Numbered from the stretch's first letter, positions 1 to 9,080 are shown. The stretch: 64,000 nt of DNA from an uncultured Lactobacillus sp. (GCA_937874185.1 CALNAK010000021.1:186001-250000), one strand, 5' to 3'. Notes: generated by a model from the letters alone, not told the origin. A program made the numbers and translations.

Positions 1-39
1 AAGTTTGGTAGTAATTTTACAGAAAATAATCTCCCATAA

Positions 40-73
40 CAAAAAGACTAACCCGGATGGATTAGCCTTTTTT
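40..73. terminator. Bidirectional intrinsic terminator
   Basis: A-rich and T-rich tracts flank the stem CTAA-CC/GG-TTAG, so it can work on both strands. It probably ends the transcript running left from mnmA and/or a gene beyond the left edge. Seen in the sequence; no expression data. Confidence 0.7.
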
Positions 74-148
74 ACTGATTGTTGAATTCAGTTAAGTATT
101 TTTTGTTATTTAATTAATTTACTCTTGCAGCTTTGGTTCTTTCTAAAC

Positions 149-260
149 GAGCAAAGCAAGGGCAACCCATTCCGGTTAAGTCAACTATCTCTGCCGGCAC
201 TTCGTTGCCGACTGAGATAGTAGTCTTAATCCTCGTGGGCTGACCACCCTTGCTAAGCTC
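149..260. repeat. Long GC-rich nested palindrome after mnmA
   Basis: Five pairing blocks nest in order: GAGC 149-152/GCTC 257-260, GCAAGGG 156-162/CCCTTGC 247-253, TTAAG 176-180/CTTAA 225-229, ACTATCTC 184-191/GAGATAGT 214-221, and CGGCA 195-199/TGCCG 206-210, around a CTTCGT loop. Hand-counted GC is about 53%, well above the flanks. There is no T-run after either side, so it is not an ordinary terminator. It could be a palindromic intergenic repeat, a processing site or a small RNA. No ORF of note lies within it. Confidence 0.7.
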
Positions 261-266
261 TCTGTT

Positions 267-1385
267 TTAGATATATTGCAACTTCTTCTCTGCCATATAT
301 GCAGCATCGATAGTAGCGCCACCTAGACACTCCTCACCATCATAGAAGACAACTTCTTGTCCGGGTGTGATGGCACGAACTGGGTTATCAAACTCAACGT
401 TAACTTTACCGTCGCCTAATACATGAACAGTAACTCCAACATCTTGTTGACGATATCTAAACTTAGCTGTGGAATGGAATGTATCTCCATAGTCTAAGCC
501 TGTGATAAATGATAGATCTGATGCATCAAGATGATCAGCATATAGTGCTGGATTATCATATCCTTGGTCGACATAAAGAATGTTCTTACTCATGTCCTTA
601 CCAACTACGAACCAAGGCTCGTTTGACTTACCATCTCCACCGATACCAAGACCTGATCTTTGACCAATTGTGTAGTACATAAGACCATTATGTTGACCCT
701 TAACAACACCATCTGGTGTCATCATTGTTCCTGCTTGTGCAGGTAGGAACTCAGTCAAGAACTTACGGAAATCTCTCTCTCCAATGAAACATACACCCAT
801 TGAGTCCTTCTTCTTAGCAGTAGCTAAGCCAGCCTCTTCAGCAATACGACGAACCTCTGACTTTTGCATTCCACCGATTGGGAATAAAGCCTTTTGAAGT
901 TGATCTTGTTGAACAGTACTCAAGAAGTAAGTTTGATCCTTGTTAGCATCGCCACCACGCAACAAGTGAACTACGCCATTATCATCACGGAATGATTGTG
1001 CATAGTGACCCATTGCAATATAGTCAGCATTTAATTTGTTAGCATAGTCCAAGAATGCCTTGAACTTAACCTCTTTGTTACACATAACATCAGGATTTGG
1101 AGTTCTACCCTTACGGTACTCATCCAAGAAATACTCGAATACACGATCCCAGTACTCCTTCTCAAAGTTAACAGAATAGTAAGGAATACCAATCTTGTTG
1201 GCAACCTTTGCTACATCCTCAAAATCCTCTGTAGCTGTACATACACCGGCATCATCAGAATCATCCCAATTCTTCATGAATACTCCGATAACCTCATAGC
1301 CTTGTTGTTTCAAAAGAAGTGCACTAACTGACGAGTCAACGCCACCACTCATACCTACTACAACACGCTTCTTCTTATTATCCAT
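267..1385 (-). CDS. mnmA: tRNA-specific 2-thiouridylase MnmA
   Basis: MnmA adenylates C2 of U34 in the Lys, Glu and Gln tRNAs and replaces the oxygen with sulfur, giving the s2U wobble base. The PP-loop SGGVDSS is at residues 13-19. The two catalytic cysteines, C102 (in PDVMC) and C199 (in GVCF), occupy the same numbers as in the E. coli enzyme. At 372 aa it is full length for the family. It is last in a colinear run with a cysteine desulfurase and a DUF1831 gene, which fits a dedicated sulfur donor as in Bacillus YrvO-MnmA. Downstream lies the palindrome at 149-260. Confidence 0.97.
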   Translation of the reverse strand: MDNKKKRVVVGMSGGVDSSVSALLLKQQGYEVIGVFMKNWDDSDDAGVCTATEDFEDVAKVANKIGIPYYSVNFEKEYWDRVFEYFLDEYRKGRTPNPDVMCNKEVKFKAFLDYANKLNADYIAMGHYAQSFRDDNGVVHLLRGGDANKDQTYFLSTVQQDQLQKALFPIGGMQKSEVRRIAEEAGLATAKKKDSMGVCFIGERDFRKFLTEFLPAQAGTMMTPDGVVKGQHNGLMYYTIGQRSGLGIGGDGKSNEPWFVVGKDMSKNILYVDQGYDNPALYADHLDASDLSFITGLDYGDTFHSTAKFRYRQQDVGVTVHVLGDGKVNVEFDNPVRAITPGQEVVFYDGEECLGGATIDAAYMAEKKLQYI

Positions 1386-1399
1386 TTCAAAACCTCATT

Positions 1400-1732
1400 T
1401 TATTTCAATACGTTTTTTTCTTTTAAGAACTTCATTAAATATCTATAATCATCAATTTCTTGTTCAGCATCTTTAAGTTTAAAGACGTTGATATTGTGCA
1501 TCCCACTTTTGTCTGTTATTGACAATTTCAAACTATCCAAATCTTTATCAACAATAGCTTTCAAAAAGAATCGGGCTGCGTAAGGAGACGTTCCATTAAG
1601 AGGATGTTCCAAACGAAAACCACCCTTATTTGTTTGTTGGAAACCACTGTCCATAAGTGAATAACGTTTTACTTCGGGGCTTAATTCATATACTTCTTCA
1701 TCACCTAATACTTGTGCTTGTCGTTTATCCAT
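1400..1732 (-). CDS. DUF1831 family protein
   Basis: A small soluble protein of about 110 aa that I recognise as the DUF1831 family of lactobacilli; its function is unknown. I chose the ATG at 1732 because AAGGG sits about 9 nt upstream of it; the ATG three codons earlier touches that Shine-Dalgarno and is too close. It lies between the cysteine desulfurase and mnmA, 14 bp before mnmA. A role linked to sulfur relay or tRNA thiolation is plausible from position only. No catalytic motif, membrane segment or signal peptide is visible. Confidence 0.85.
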   Translation of the reverse strand: MDKRQAQVLGDEEVYELSPEVKRYSLMDSGFQQTNKGGFRLEHPLNGTSPYAARFFLKAIVDKDLDSLKLSITDKSGMHNINVFKLKDAEQEIDDYRYLMKFLKEKNVLK

Positions 1733-1787
1733 TTTAATCATCCCTTATAAATAATTATTTATTAGTTATAAGTTTGAATAAAATCTA

Positions 1788-2936
1788 CTAATTAGTCAAG
1801 TCACGAACGATCTCAATTATCTTATTTGTTAGCTTAATTACTTCTTCTTCAGTATTATCTTTTCCAAAACTGATTCTAACTGAATCTTCAATTCTAGGGC
1901 TATCTTCACCAAACATAGCAACTAGAACATGTGAAGGTTCCAAACTCCCGGCTGTACATGCTGAACCAGCAGAGATGGCAAAACCTTCTAAATCTAATCT
2001 TGTTAGTAAAACACCACGATTAATTCCAGGTAAATAAAGATTCATCACATGATTCAAGGCGTGAGAATCAGTTGGTCCGTTAATACCAAATTCAATTTTA
2101 TTTTCTTTTAAAATTTCCTGAATTTTTTGTTTAAAGTTAAAGTAACGAGTTTGTCTAGCCTGTTTTTCTTTAGGCGTAATCAATTCAACTGCTTTAGCGA
2201 AACCAGCAATTGCGGGAACATTTTCAGTTCCGGCACGACGTTTAGTCTCTTGGTCGCCACCTTTTACAAATGATGGTATATGAATATCATCATTAATGTA
2301 AAGAAAACCGATAAATTTTGGCCCATTAATTTTATGAGCTGAGGTAGACATCATATCAATATATTCAGCTTTAACATCAATATCTTCCATTCCATATGCT
2401 TGAACAGCATCGGTGTGGAAGAATGCTTGATGATCTTTAACAACTTCACCAATTTCTTTAATTGGATTCATTGAACCAACTTCGTTATTACCATACATAA
2501 TGGAAACTAAAATAGTATCATCACGTAAAGCATCTTTAACTTGTTGGGCTGTAACTTCCCCTCGTTCATTAGGTTTCAAATAAGTTACTTCAAAGCCCAA
2601 TGTTTCAAGATAAGCCATTGGTTTAATAATTGCTTCATGTTCAATGGCTGTTGTAATAATGTGTTTACCTAATTTTTGTCTAGACAATGCTGTTTCGATA
2701 ACAGACGTATTATCACTCTCAGTACCACCACTTGTAAAGACAATTTCTGAGTCTTTAGCGTTGATGCTTTGAGCAATTGTATGACGACTTTCATCTAATA
2801 CTTTACGAGCTTGGCGTCCAAAATAATTGGTAGCAGAAGCATTACCAAAATTGTTTGCCATTTGATCGTGAATCACATCGACTACAGATGTAGCCATCGG
2901 TGTGGTGGCAGCATTATCCAAATAAATGAATGCCAC
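1788..2936 (-). CDS. iscS: Cysteine desulfurase (IscS/YrvO-like)
   Basis: A fold-type I PLP enzyme that turns cysteine into alanine and carries the sulfur as a persulfide. The PLP lysine is K202, in the SAHK segment, and the persulfide cysteine is C327, in SAGSAC. At 382 aa it has the normal length. It lies just upstream of DUF1831 and mnmA, so by analogy with Bacillus YrvO it probably feeds sulfur to MnmA (inference). No iscU, sufU or other iron-sulfur gene is nearby. A second paralogue lies beside thiI at 33935-35080. Confidence 0.95.
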   Translation of the reverse strand: MAFIYLDNAATTPMATSVVDVIHDQMANNFGNASATNYFGRQARKVLDESRHTIAQSINAKDSEIVFTSGGTESDNTSVIETALSRQKLGKHIITTAIEHEAIIKPMAYLETLGFEVTYLKPNERGEVTAQQVKDALRDDTILVSIMYGNNEVGSMNPIKEIGEVVKDHQAFFHTDAVQAYGMEDIDVKAEYIDMMSTSAHKINGPKFIGFLYINDDIHIPSFVKGGDQETKRRAGTENVPAIAGFAKAVELITPKEKQARQTRYFNFKQKIQEILKENKIEFGINGPTDSHALNHVMNLYLPGINRGVLLTRLDLEGFAISAGSACTAGSLEPSHVLVAMFGEDSPRIEDSVRISFGKDNTEEEVIKLTNKIIEIVRDLTN

Positions 2937-2948
2937 AATAAATCCCCT

Positions 2949-3638
2949 CTATTCTTGGTCTAAAAAGTTCAATAACATTGTTACTGATTTGCGTCCGGCT
3001 TGTAAAACAAATTCGTCAAAGTTTACACTAGCACTTTCGTCACCAACATCACTCATTGAACGAATTACAACAAATGGTGTATGGAATTGGGTACATACCT
3101 GAGCAACGGCTGCACCTTCCATTTCAGCTGCCAAAGCATCTGGGAACGACCTTTTAATTGTAGCAATTTTTTCAGCTGCGTCAATAAATTGGTCTCCGGT
3201 TACAATTAAACCTTCGTGAGATGCCAAGCCAGTTCTCTTTGCGGCAGCCGCAATTAACTTAACATAGTTAGGATCTGCGTTGAAATAAAGCTCTTGCTGA
3301 GGTAATTGACCAATTTTATAACCAAAGCCAGTTGCATCAACATCGTGATAAGCTAATTTTTCAGAAATAACGATATCTCCAATATGAAGACCTTCACCAA
3401 TTCCACCGGCTGAACCAGTATTGACGATAAAGTCTGGTTGATATCGTTCATTGATAATAGCTGTTGTCATACCAGCTTGAACTTTACCAATTCCACTTTG
3501 AGCTAAATATACTTGATGGTTCTTATAAGTACCAATTGTAATATCTACTCCTGCTACTGAGGCTTTATCAACGTCAGTAAGTGATTCCTTCATTAATTTA
3601 ATTTCTTCTTCCATTGGAACGATTACACCGATTTTCAT
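2949..3638 (-). CDS. mtnN: 5'-methylthioadenosine/S-adenosylhomocysteine nucleosidase
   Basis: Cleaves adenine from MTA and SAH, feeding methionine salvage and the activated methyl cycle; the SAH product can go on to LuxS. At 229 aa it matches the Pfs/MtnN family, starting with the typical MKIGVIVPMEEE. The nucleosidase segment with AAEMEGAA and the RSMSD motif near the C-terminus are visible. AAGGGGAAAAGT precedes the ATG. It lies 10 bp downstream of the tail-anchored protein and 12 bp before the desulfurase gene, so it is probably co-transcribed with both. Confidence 0.95.
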   Translation of the reverse strand: MKIGVIVPMEEEIKLMKESLTDVDKASVAGVDITIGTYKNHQVYLAQSGIGKVQAGMTTAIINERYQPDFIVNTGSAGGIGEGLHIGDIVISEKLAYHDVDATGFGYKIGQLPQQELYFNADPNYVKLIAAAAKRTGLASHEGLIVTGDQFIDAAEKIATIKRSFPDALAAEMEGAAVAQVCTQFHTPFVVIRSMSDVGDESASVNFDEFVLQAGRKSVTMLLNFLDQE

Positions 3639-3648
3639 ACTTTTCCCC

Positions 3649-3936
3649 TTAAATAAAAAATAATATTAAAAACACCAAAACAATTAGGCCGAATATTGTA
3701 ATAATCGCAATATTTAACTTTTTTTTCAGTTTATTTGTCTTATAGTCAAATGCTTGCATGTTCTCTTCGATAATTTGTTCTGGATGTTCTTGTGCGTACT
3801 CTTGTTCAACTCGGCGACGTTCTTGCATCCGCATCTGTTCTTGTTGTTTTTCAACTTGATCAGCTCGAACGACGCTTTTAGGCTGTTCATCTTTTTTAAC
3901 TTTAGAATTATAAAAGTCTTTTATTTTAGAAAACAT
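3649..3936 (-). CDS. Small tail-anchored membrane protein, function unknown
   Basis: A 95-aa protein with a charged, Gln/Glu/Arg-rich N-terminal two thirds, probably helical, and one hydrophobic segment at about residues 74-95 ending at the C-terminus. This looks like a single C-terminal anchor with a cytoplasmic domain. I recognise no functional family. It starts right after nudF with AAAGGAAAAATAG before the ATG, and is followed by mtnN 10 bp on. Genes in this slot recur in lactobacilli as hypothetical proteins (recollection, not checked). Confidence 0.8.
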   Translation of the reverse strand: MFSKIKDFYNSKVKKDEQPKSVVRADQVEKQQEQMRMQERRRVEQEYAQEHPEQIIEENMQAFDYKTNKLKKKLNIAIITIFGLIVLVFLILFFI

Positions 3937-4506
3937 CTATTTTTCCTTTGTTTGTAATAATTCCCAATATGTAATAGCAAAAATTGTCTTGGCATCACAG
4001 ATATCACCTTTTTGGATGTGTTCTTTTGCTTCAGCCAAAGTTAATTCCTCTACATTTAGGAATTCATCAGGATCAAGCGGACGTTTAAACTCAATTTTCT
4101 TCAAATTAGTAGCCTTAAACATTGTTAATTTTTCGTCTGAATAACCAGGACTAGCAAAGAAAGAAGTAACTTCTTCCAAATTATCAGTTGATAATCCCAA
4201 TTCTTCATCCATTTCACGTAAAGCAACTTCCTTCAAATCGCTACCTTCATCAGGATCGATTTTTCCAGCAGGAATTTCCAATGTTTCTTGGTCAAGCGGT
4301 GTTCGCCATTGTCTGACAAAAACAACTTTTCCATCATCGGTGAATGGAATAATAGCCACAGCACCATGATGATGTACAACTTCACGGATATCCGGGATAC
4401 CATTTGGTAAAACAACTTGTTCAACTTCAACGTCAAAAATCTTGCCGCCAAACATCTGTTTCTTAGCTATTACTGCTTCATAATATCTTGAATCTTCTTT
4501 ATCCAT
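3937..4506 (-). CDS. nudF: Nudix hydrolase, ADP-ribose pyrophosphatase type
   Basis: A 189-aa Nudix protein most like ADP-ribose pyrophosphatases, which split ADP-ribose to AMP and ribose-5-phosphate. The Nudix box spans about residues 81-105, with the metal-binding REMDEELG at 97-104. Compared with the strict consensus there are two extra residues between the first Glu and the RE pair. A preceding IPAG motif (about 78-81) is typical of the ADP-ribose branch. Its start overlaps the 3' end of the MFS gene by 8 bp, indicating translational coupling. Confidence 0.88.
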   Translation of the reverse strand: MDKEDSRYYEAVIAKKQMFGGKIFDVEVEQVVLPNGIPDIREVVHHHGAVAIIPFTDDGKVVFVRQWRTPLDQETLEIPAGKIDPDEGSDLKEVALREMDEELGLSTDNLEEVTSFFASPGYSDEKLTMFKATNLKKIEFKRPLDPDEFLNVEELTLAEAKEHIQKGDICDAKTIFAITYWELLQTKEK

Positions 4507-5839
4507 TATTTGACCTTCTTGACTTTATTAATCTCACAACTGACATAATAATTGCGATTAGACAGATAATAACTGCAAATGTCATTGATAAAAACAAGAC
4601 TGTCGTTGATAGTGAAACACCAATTATCATCCCTAAATTACGAGATAAAGCATTCAAACCACCAGCAATTCCTAATTCACGAGTTTCAACAGAACTCATA
4701 ATCATCGTATTATTAGGAGCTTGGAACAATCCATTACCCAATCCATTTAAACCTATGAATATTAAAATAAACCAAATGCTTGTATTTATATTAAACGATA
4801 AATAACCTAATTGAGCAATCTCAATCACAATCAATCCAACTATCGTTAAAACAATTGGATTGACCTTTGCAGATAGTTTACCAGAAATTGGTGCAACTAC
4901 AACCTGTACCAACGGAAATGCCATCAAAATATAACCAGCCGTTGAAGCAGCGATTCCCAACGCATTTTCCAAATAGAATGGTGAAATCACGTTAAAGAAA
5001 AAGTTAGTTACAAAGATTAGAAATCCTGCGACAAGTCCCAAAGTGAAATTGTGGTTAGCAAAAATCTTCAACTCAATCATCGGATGTTCAACGACTTTTT
5101 CAATGTGCAAGAACACGAAGAAACATGCTATTGCTACGATAAAAGTCGCGATAATATAAGGATTTGTGAATCCAACAGATTGACCAATAAAAATTGAACT
5201 GAAAAATAAAACTAATGTAACTAAATAGACCAAGAATCCTTTCGTATCAAACTTAGAAGGATTCGTTTTTTCTTTTTTAGGAAGATTAATATATCCCATT
5301 AATAAAGCAATCAAACCAATTGGAATATTTATCCAAAAAATATAACTCCAGTGGAAATGACCTAGGATCAATCCACCAATTCCTGGACCAGCAATAGCAC
5401 CAATCGAAACAAATGAACCAATATATCCTAAAGCGTAGCCACGTTCACTAAATGGAAATGACTGTGTAATGATACCATTATTAGTCGCCATGGCCATGGA
5501 TGCTCCAATAGCTTGCACCATTCGACCAACTAAAAGAAATGGTAAATCAGAACTGAGCCCACAAACTATTGATCCAAGAATAAATAACACTGAACCAATT
5601 TTAAAAACTTTTATTTTACCAATTGAATCGGCAATTTTTCCAAACATCAATAAGAATATACAAATCGTGATCAAATAAATTGAAACGATCCATTCAGCCA
5701 TATTCATTTCAATATTCAAATCTTTACTGATAACCGGTAAAGCAATATTGACGATTGACCCATCTAACGTTGCCATTAAAGTAAAAATTCCAACCGAAAT
5801 TAGAATCATCCATCTTCTTGGATTTACTTTTTCATCCAT
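4499..5839 (-). CDS. MFS drug:proton antiporter (DHA2/EmrB-QacA type)
   Basis: A 446-aa polytopic protein. The N-terminal segment around residues 22-37 (TLDGSIVNIALPVI) is the hallmark of the EmrB/QacA branch of major facilitators, proton-driven exporters of drugs or toxic organics. About 13-14 hydrophobic segments are readable; the protein is slightly short for DHA2. Substrate cannot be inferred. It is first in a run with nudF, and a perfect 10-bp inverted repeat at 5881-5914 lies 42 bp upstream, possibly an operator. No TetR or MarR gene is adjacent. Confidence 0.88.
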   Translation of the reverse strand: MDEKVNPRRWMILISVGIFTLMATLDGSIVNIALPVISKDLNIEMNMAEWIVSIYLITICIFLLMFGKIADSIGKIKVFKIGSVLFILGSIVCGLSSDLPFLLVGRMVQAIGASMAMATNNGIITQSFPFSERGYALGYIGSFVSIGAIAGPGIGGLILGHFHWSYIFWINIPIGLIALLMGYINLPKKEKTNPSKFDTKGFLVYLVTLVLFFSSIFIGQSVGFTNPYIIATFIVAIACFFVFLHIEKVVEHPMIELKIFANHNFTLGLVAGFLIFVTNFFFNVISPFYLENALGIAASTAGYILMAFPLVQVVVAPISGKLSAKVNPIVLTIVGLIVIEIAQLGYLSFNINTSIWFILIFIGLNGLGNGLFQAPNNTMIMSSVETRELGIAGGLNALSRNLGMIIGVSLSTTVLFLSMTFAVIICLIAIIMSVVRLIKSRRSNNG

Positions 5840-5880
5840 GTTTTTCTCCCTAATCTATCATCAAACATATTAATAAAAAC

Positions 5881-5914
5881 AGTCTTTCTTTAGGTAGAAA
5901 ATTGAAGAAAGACT
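5881..5914. promoter_or_regulatory. 10-bp inverted repeat upstream of the MFS gene
   Basis: AGTCTTTCTT (5881-5890) and AAGAAAGACT (5905-5914) are perfect complements with a 14-nt spacer. There is no T-run on either strand, so it is not a good terminator. It could be an operator for a regulator of the exporter or an mRNA hairpin in its leader. The regulator is not known. Confidence 0.5.
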
Positions 5915-6011
5915 ACATAATTAATTCTCTGTCTAAGTATAAACTTTTATCATATATTTCAAGCAATATGACTATTCAAATAAACTTAATTTTCTTATAG
6001 ACACTCATGAC

Positions 6012-6044
6012 AAAAATAAAAAGAAAGCACTAATACGTGCTTTC
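6012..6044 (-). terminator. Intrinsic terminator overlapping the cold-shock gene stop
   Basis: On the minus strand GAAAGCAC pairs with GTGCTTTC around a GTATTA loop, followed by TTTTTATTTTT. The 5' arm lies in the last codons of the gene at 6030-6272. It ends the ileS transcript. Confidence 0.85.
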
Positions 6045-6272
6045 TTCGTCTGAACCTTGTTCTTCTTCATCTTCATCTAAGATGGTCATATTAACAGCTT
6101 GAGGTCCCTTATATCCGGGGGCAATCTCATAGCTGGTCATTAAACCATTCTTGATAAGGAAATCATCACGATTGATGATTGAATCTGCGAAAAAGAAAAT
6201 ATCTTTTCCTTCGCCTTTTATGAAGCCAAAACCACGATCTTTATTAAATCTAACAATTTGTCCTGTAAACAT
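6030..6272 (-). CDS. Cold-shock-domain protein with acidic tail
   Basis: An 80-aa protein with one cold-shock (OB-fold) domain. The RNP1-like motif RGFGFIKG is at about residues 13-20, and the RNP2-like motif reads DIFFFA rather than the usual VFVHF, losing the His of classical Csp proteins. The last 15 residues are very acidic. It probably binds single-stranded RNA or DNA, but its affinity may differ from CspA. It follows ileS by 12 bp with no promoter visible between, so it is probably read from the isoleucine T-box transcript. The terminator overlaps its 3' end. Confidence 0.85.
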   Translation of the reverse strand: MFTGQIVRFNKDRGFGFIKGEGKDIFFFADSIINRDDFLIKNGLMTSYEIAPGYKGPQAVNMTILDEDEEEQGSDEESTY

Positions 6273-6284
6273 TATTTACCAATC

Positions 6285-9065
6285 CTATTCATCAAAGCCG
6301 TCAGTTGCTGTTTCTGGATATTCCGCTGCAACAATCTTAGCACATCTAGCACAGAATGTTGGATAATTTTCGTTACTTCCAACATCTGTCTTGATCATAC
6401 GACATCTTTGACAAACGTCTCCTTCAGCTTTTTCTACTAGAACACTAGCAAGGTCGTACTTGTCAGCAGTTTCTGGAGCAGCTTGATCTGAAAGTTCAAA
6501 TTGTGAAACAATCAATAATTGACCAAAATTGCTATCAATCTTATCAAGAACTGCTTTTAATTCAGCACTTGGATAAACAGTAACTTTAGCTTCAAGTGAT
6601 TTACCAATTAATTTATCTGCACGAGCAACTTCAAGTGACTTCAAGACATTATCTCTAAAGTCCATGAATGTTGACCAGTCAGCTTCAATTTCAGCTTGGT
6701 CAGCAATTTCTTCAACCTTAGGCATTTCTGCTAGTTGAACGAAATCTTCTGGCTCTTTAAGGTATTCCCAAACTTGTTCCATAGTATGTGGCAAGATTGG
6801 AGTTAATAATTTAGCCATTTTAACAACTACGTTATAGATAACTGTTTGCATTGAACGACGTGAATGTGAATCTTCAGCATCAATATAAACAACATCTTTG
6901 GCGAAATCTAAGTAGAATGTTGACATTTCATTAACGATAAAACTAACAACAGTCTTAGTAACGTCAGCAAAATCATACTTGTCATAGTCAGCAAGAACAT
7001 CTTTAACTAAGTCATTCAACTTAACTGTGATGTACTTGTCCTCTGGACGGAGGTCAGCATATGCCACAGCATTAGTCTTAGGATCAAAGTCAGTTGTATT
7101 AGCCAACATAAATCTAGTAGTGTTACGAATCTTACGGTATGTTTCTGAAACTTGTTTGAATGAATCAACGGAAACGGAAACGTCAGAACTAGCATCAACT
7201 GAAGAAACCCAGAGACGAATAATTTCGGCACCAAATTGTCTTTCAATATCAGCAGGTGCAATAACATTACCTAATGACTTACTCATCTTCACACCCTTTT
7301 TATCAAGTGTGAATCCTTGTGAAAGAACAGCTTTGTATGGAGCAACACCATATGCAGCAACAGAAGTTACTAACATTGAGTTAAACCAACCACGGTATTG
7401 GTCAGAACCTTCAAGAATCAAATCAGCTGGGAATGAAAGGTCCTTACGAGCTCTGGCAACACCTGAATGTGCTGTTCCGGAGTCAAACCAAACATCCATA
7501 ATATCTGTTTCTTTAGTGAACTTACCATTAGGGCTACCTGGATTAGTATATCCTTCTGGAAGTAAGTCCTTAGCATCTCTTTGTGACCAAATATCTGAGC
7601 CATACTTACCGAATAACTCAGCAACATGATCAACAGTTTCTTTAGTCATGATTGGATCGCCATTTTCAGCATAGAAAATTGGTAGTGGAACACCCCAAGC
7701 ACGTTGTCTTGAGATAACCCAGTCACCACGGTCACGAATCATATTGTAAAGACGAGTTTTACCCCAGTCAGGCATGAAGTCGATTTTTTCAATTTCATCA
7801 AGAATTTGTTGTCTGAATTTATCAATTGAAGCAAACCATTGTGGTGTAGCACGGAAAATAACTGGTTTCTTTGTACGCCAATCATGTGGATAACTGTGAG
7901 TGAAGAAACTTAGTTTCAATAATGAACCATTTTCCTTCATACGATCAGCAACCATCTTGTTGGCATCGTCGTAGAAGACACCCTCATATTCAGGTACTTC
8001 ATCAGTAAAACGACCTTGTGCATCGATTGGTGAGAAGACTGGCAAGTGATATTTCATACCGACAACAAAGTCATCAGCACCAAATCCAGGAGCAGTATGA
8101 ACCAAGCCAGTACCATCATCTAATGTAACGTGGAAACCAAGGATTAATGGTGATTCACGATCATAGAATGGATGTGTAGCTGTTAGGCCTTCAAGTTCAG
8201 CACCCTTAAATGTCTTAAGGATTTCAACGTTTTCCCAGCCAAGTTGTTCTTGCACAAAACTAATTCTTTCTTGGGCAACAACGTATTTCTTACCATCAGC
8301 ATTAACTTCAGCGTAAATAAATTTAGGATTTACACAGATAGCCATATTTGATGGAATTGTCCATGGAGTAGTTGTCCAGATAATAAATGATGCATCACTG
8401 TCAACTAGACCTTTACCATCACGAACTTTGAAAGCAACAAAGATTGATGGTGATTTAACATCTTTATATTCAACTTCAGCTTCAGCAAGAGTTGATTCTG
8501 ATGATGGTGACCAGTAAACAGGTTTTTTACCACGATAGATATAACCCTTGTCGACCATTTCACCAAAGACTTTAACTTCTTCTTCTTCAAATTCTGGTTG
8601 ATATGTAATGTATGGGTTGTCCCAATCAGCAGAAATACCTAGACGTTTGAATCCAGCCATTTGCTTCTTGATTTCACCTTGAGCAAATTCAAAACATAGC
8701 TTACGGTAATCAGCCATGCTCATTTCCTTACGTTTGATACCTTTTTTAGCTAATTGTTGTTCGATTGGAAGACCATGAGTATCCCATCCTGGAACATATG
8801 GTGCACGGTATCCATCCATTGATTTGTAACGAACGATGATATCCTTTGAAATCTTGTTCAAAGCATGTCCCATGTGAATGTCACCATTAGCAAATGGAGG
8901 TCCATCTAATAAATTAAAAGTTGGTTTACCCTCATTTAATTTTTGACGACGTTCATATAGTTTGTTTTCTTCCCAGTCTTTTTGCCATTCAGCTTCCTTT
9001 GTTGGCAAGCTACCACGCATTGGGAACTTAGTTTTACCTAAGTTTAGAGTATCTTTTACTCGCAT
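6285..9065 (-). CDS. ileS: Isoleucyl-tRNA synthetase
   Basis: A class I synthetase charging tRNA-Ile. The HIGH-type motif reads HMGH, near residue 65; KMSKS lies near residue 600; the C-terminal zinc knuckle has CxxC pairs (CQRC and CARC). At 926 aa it is full length. I chose the ATG at 9065 (MRVKDTLNLGKT) because AGAAGGGGTGAAGAA lies directly upstream; an in-frame start 33 nt earlier would lie inside the T-box terminator. Regulated by the leader at 9081-9230. It is followed by the cold-shock gene. Confidence 0.97.
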   Translation of the reverse strand: MRVKDTLNLGKTKFPMRGSLPTKEAEWQKDWEENKLYERRQKLNEGKPTFNLLDGPPFANGDIHMGHALNKISKDIIVRYKSMDGYRAPYVPGWDTHGLPIEQQLAKKGIKRKEMSMADYRKLCFEFAQGEIKKQMAGFKRLGISADWDNPYITYQPEFEEEEVKVFGEMVDKGYIYRGKKPVYWSPSSESTLAEAEVEYKDVKSPSIFVAFKVRDGKGLVDSDASFIIWTTTPWTIPSNMAICVNPKFIYAEVNADGKKYVVAQERISFVQEQLGWENVEILKTFKGAELEGLTATHPFYDRESPLILGFHVTLDDGTGLVHTAPGFGADDFVVGMKYHLPVFSPIDAQGRFTDEVPEYEGVFYDDANKMVADRMKENGSLLKLSFFTHSYPHDWRTKKPVIFRATPQWFASIDKFRQQILDEIEKIDFMPDWGKTRLYNMIRDRGDWVISRQRAWGVPLPIFYAENGDPIMTKETVDHVAELFGKYGSDIWSQRDAKDLLPEGYTNPGSPNGKFTKETDIMDVWFDSGTAHSGVARARKDLSFPADLILEGSDQYRGWFNSMLVTSVAAYGVAPYKAVLSQGFTLDKKGVKMSKSLGNVIAPADIERQFGAEIIRLWVSSVDASSDVSVSVDSFKQVSETYRKIRNTTRFMLANTTDFDPKTNAVAYADLRPEDKYITVKLNDLVKDVLADYDKYDFADVTKTVVSFIVNEMSTFYLDFAKDVVYIDAEDSHSRRSMQTVIYNVVVKMAKLLTPILPHTMEQVWEYLKEPEDFVQLAEMPKVEEIADQAEIEADWSTFMDFRDNVLKSLEVARADKLIGKSLEAKVTVYPSAELKAVLDKIDSNFGQLLIVSQFELSDQAAPETADKYDLASVLVEKAEGDVCQRCRMIKTDVGSNENYPTFCARCAKIVAAEYPETATDGFDE

Positions 9066-9080
9066 TTCTTCACCCCTTCT

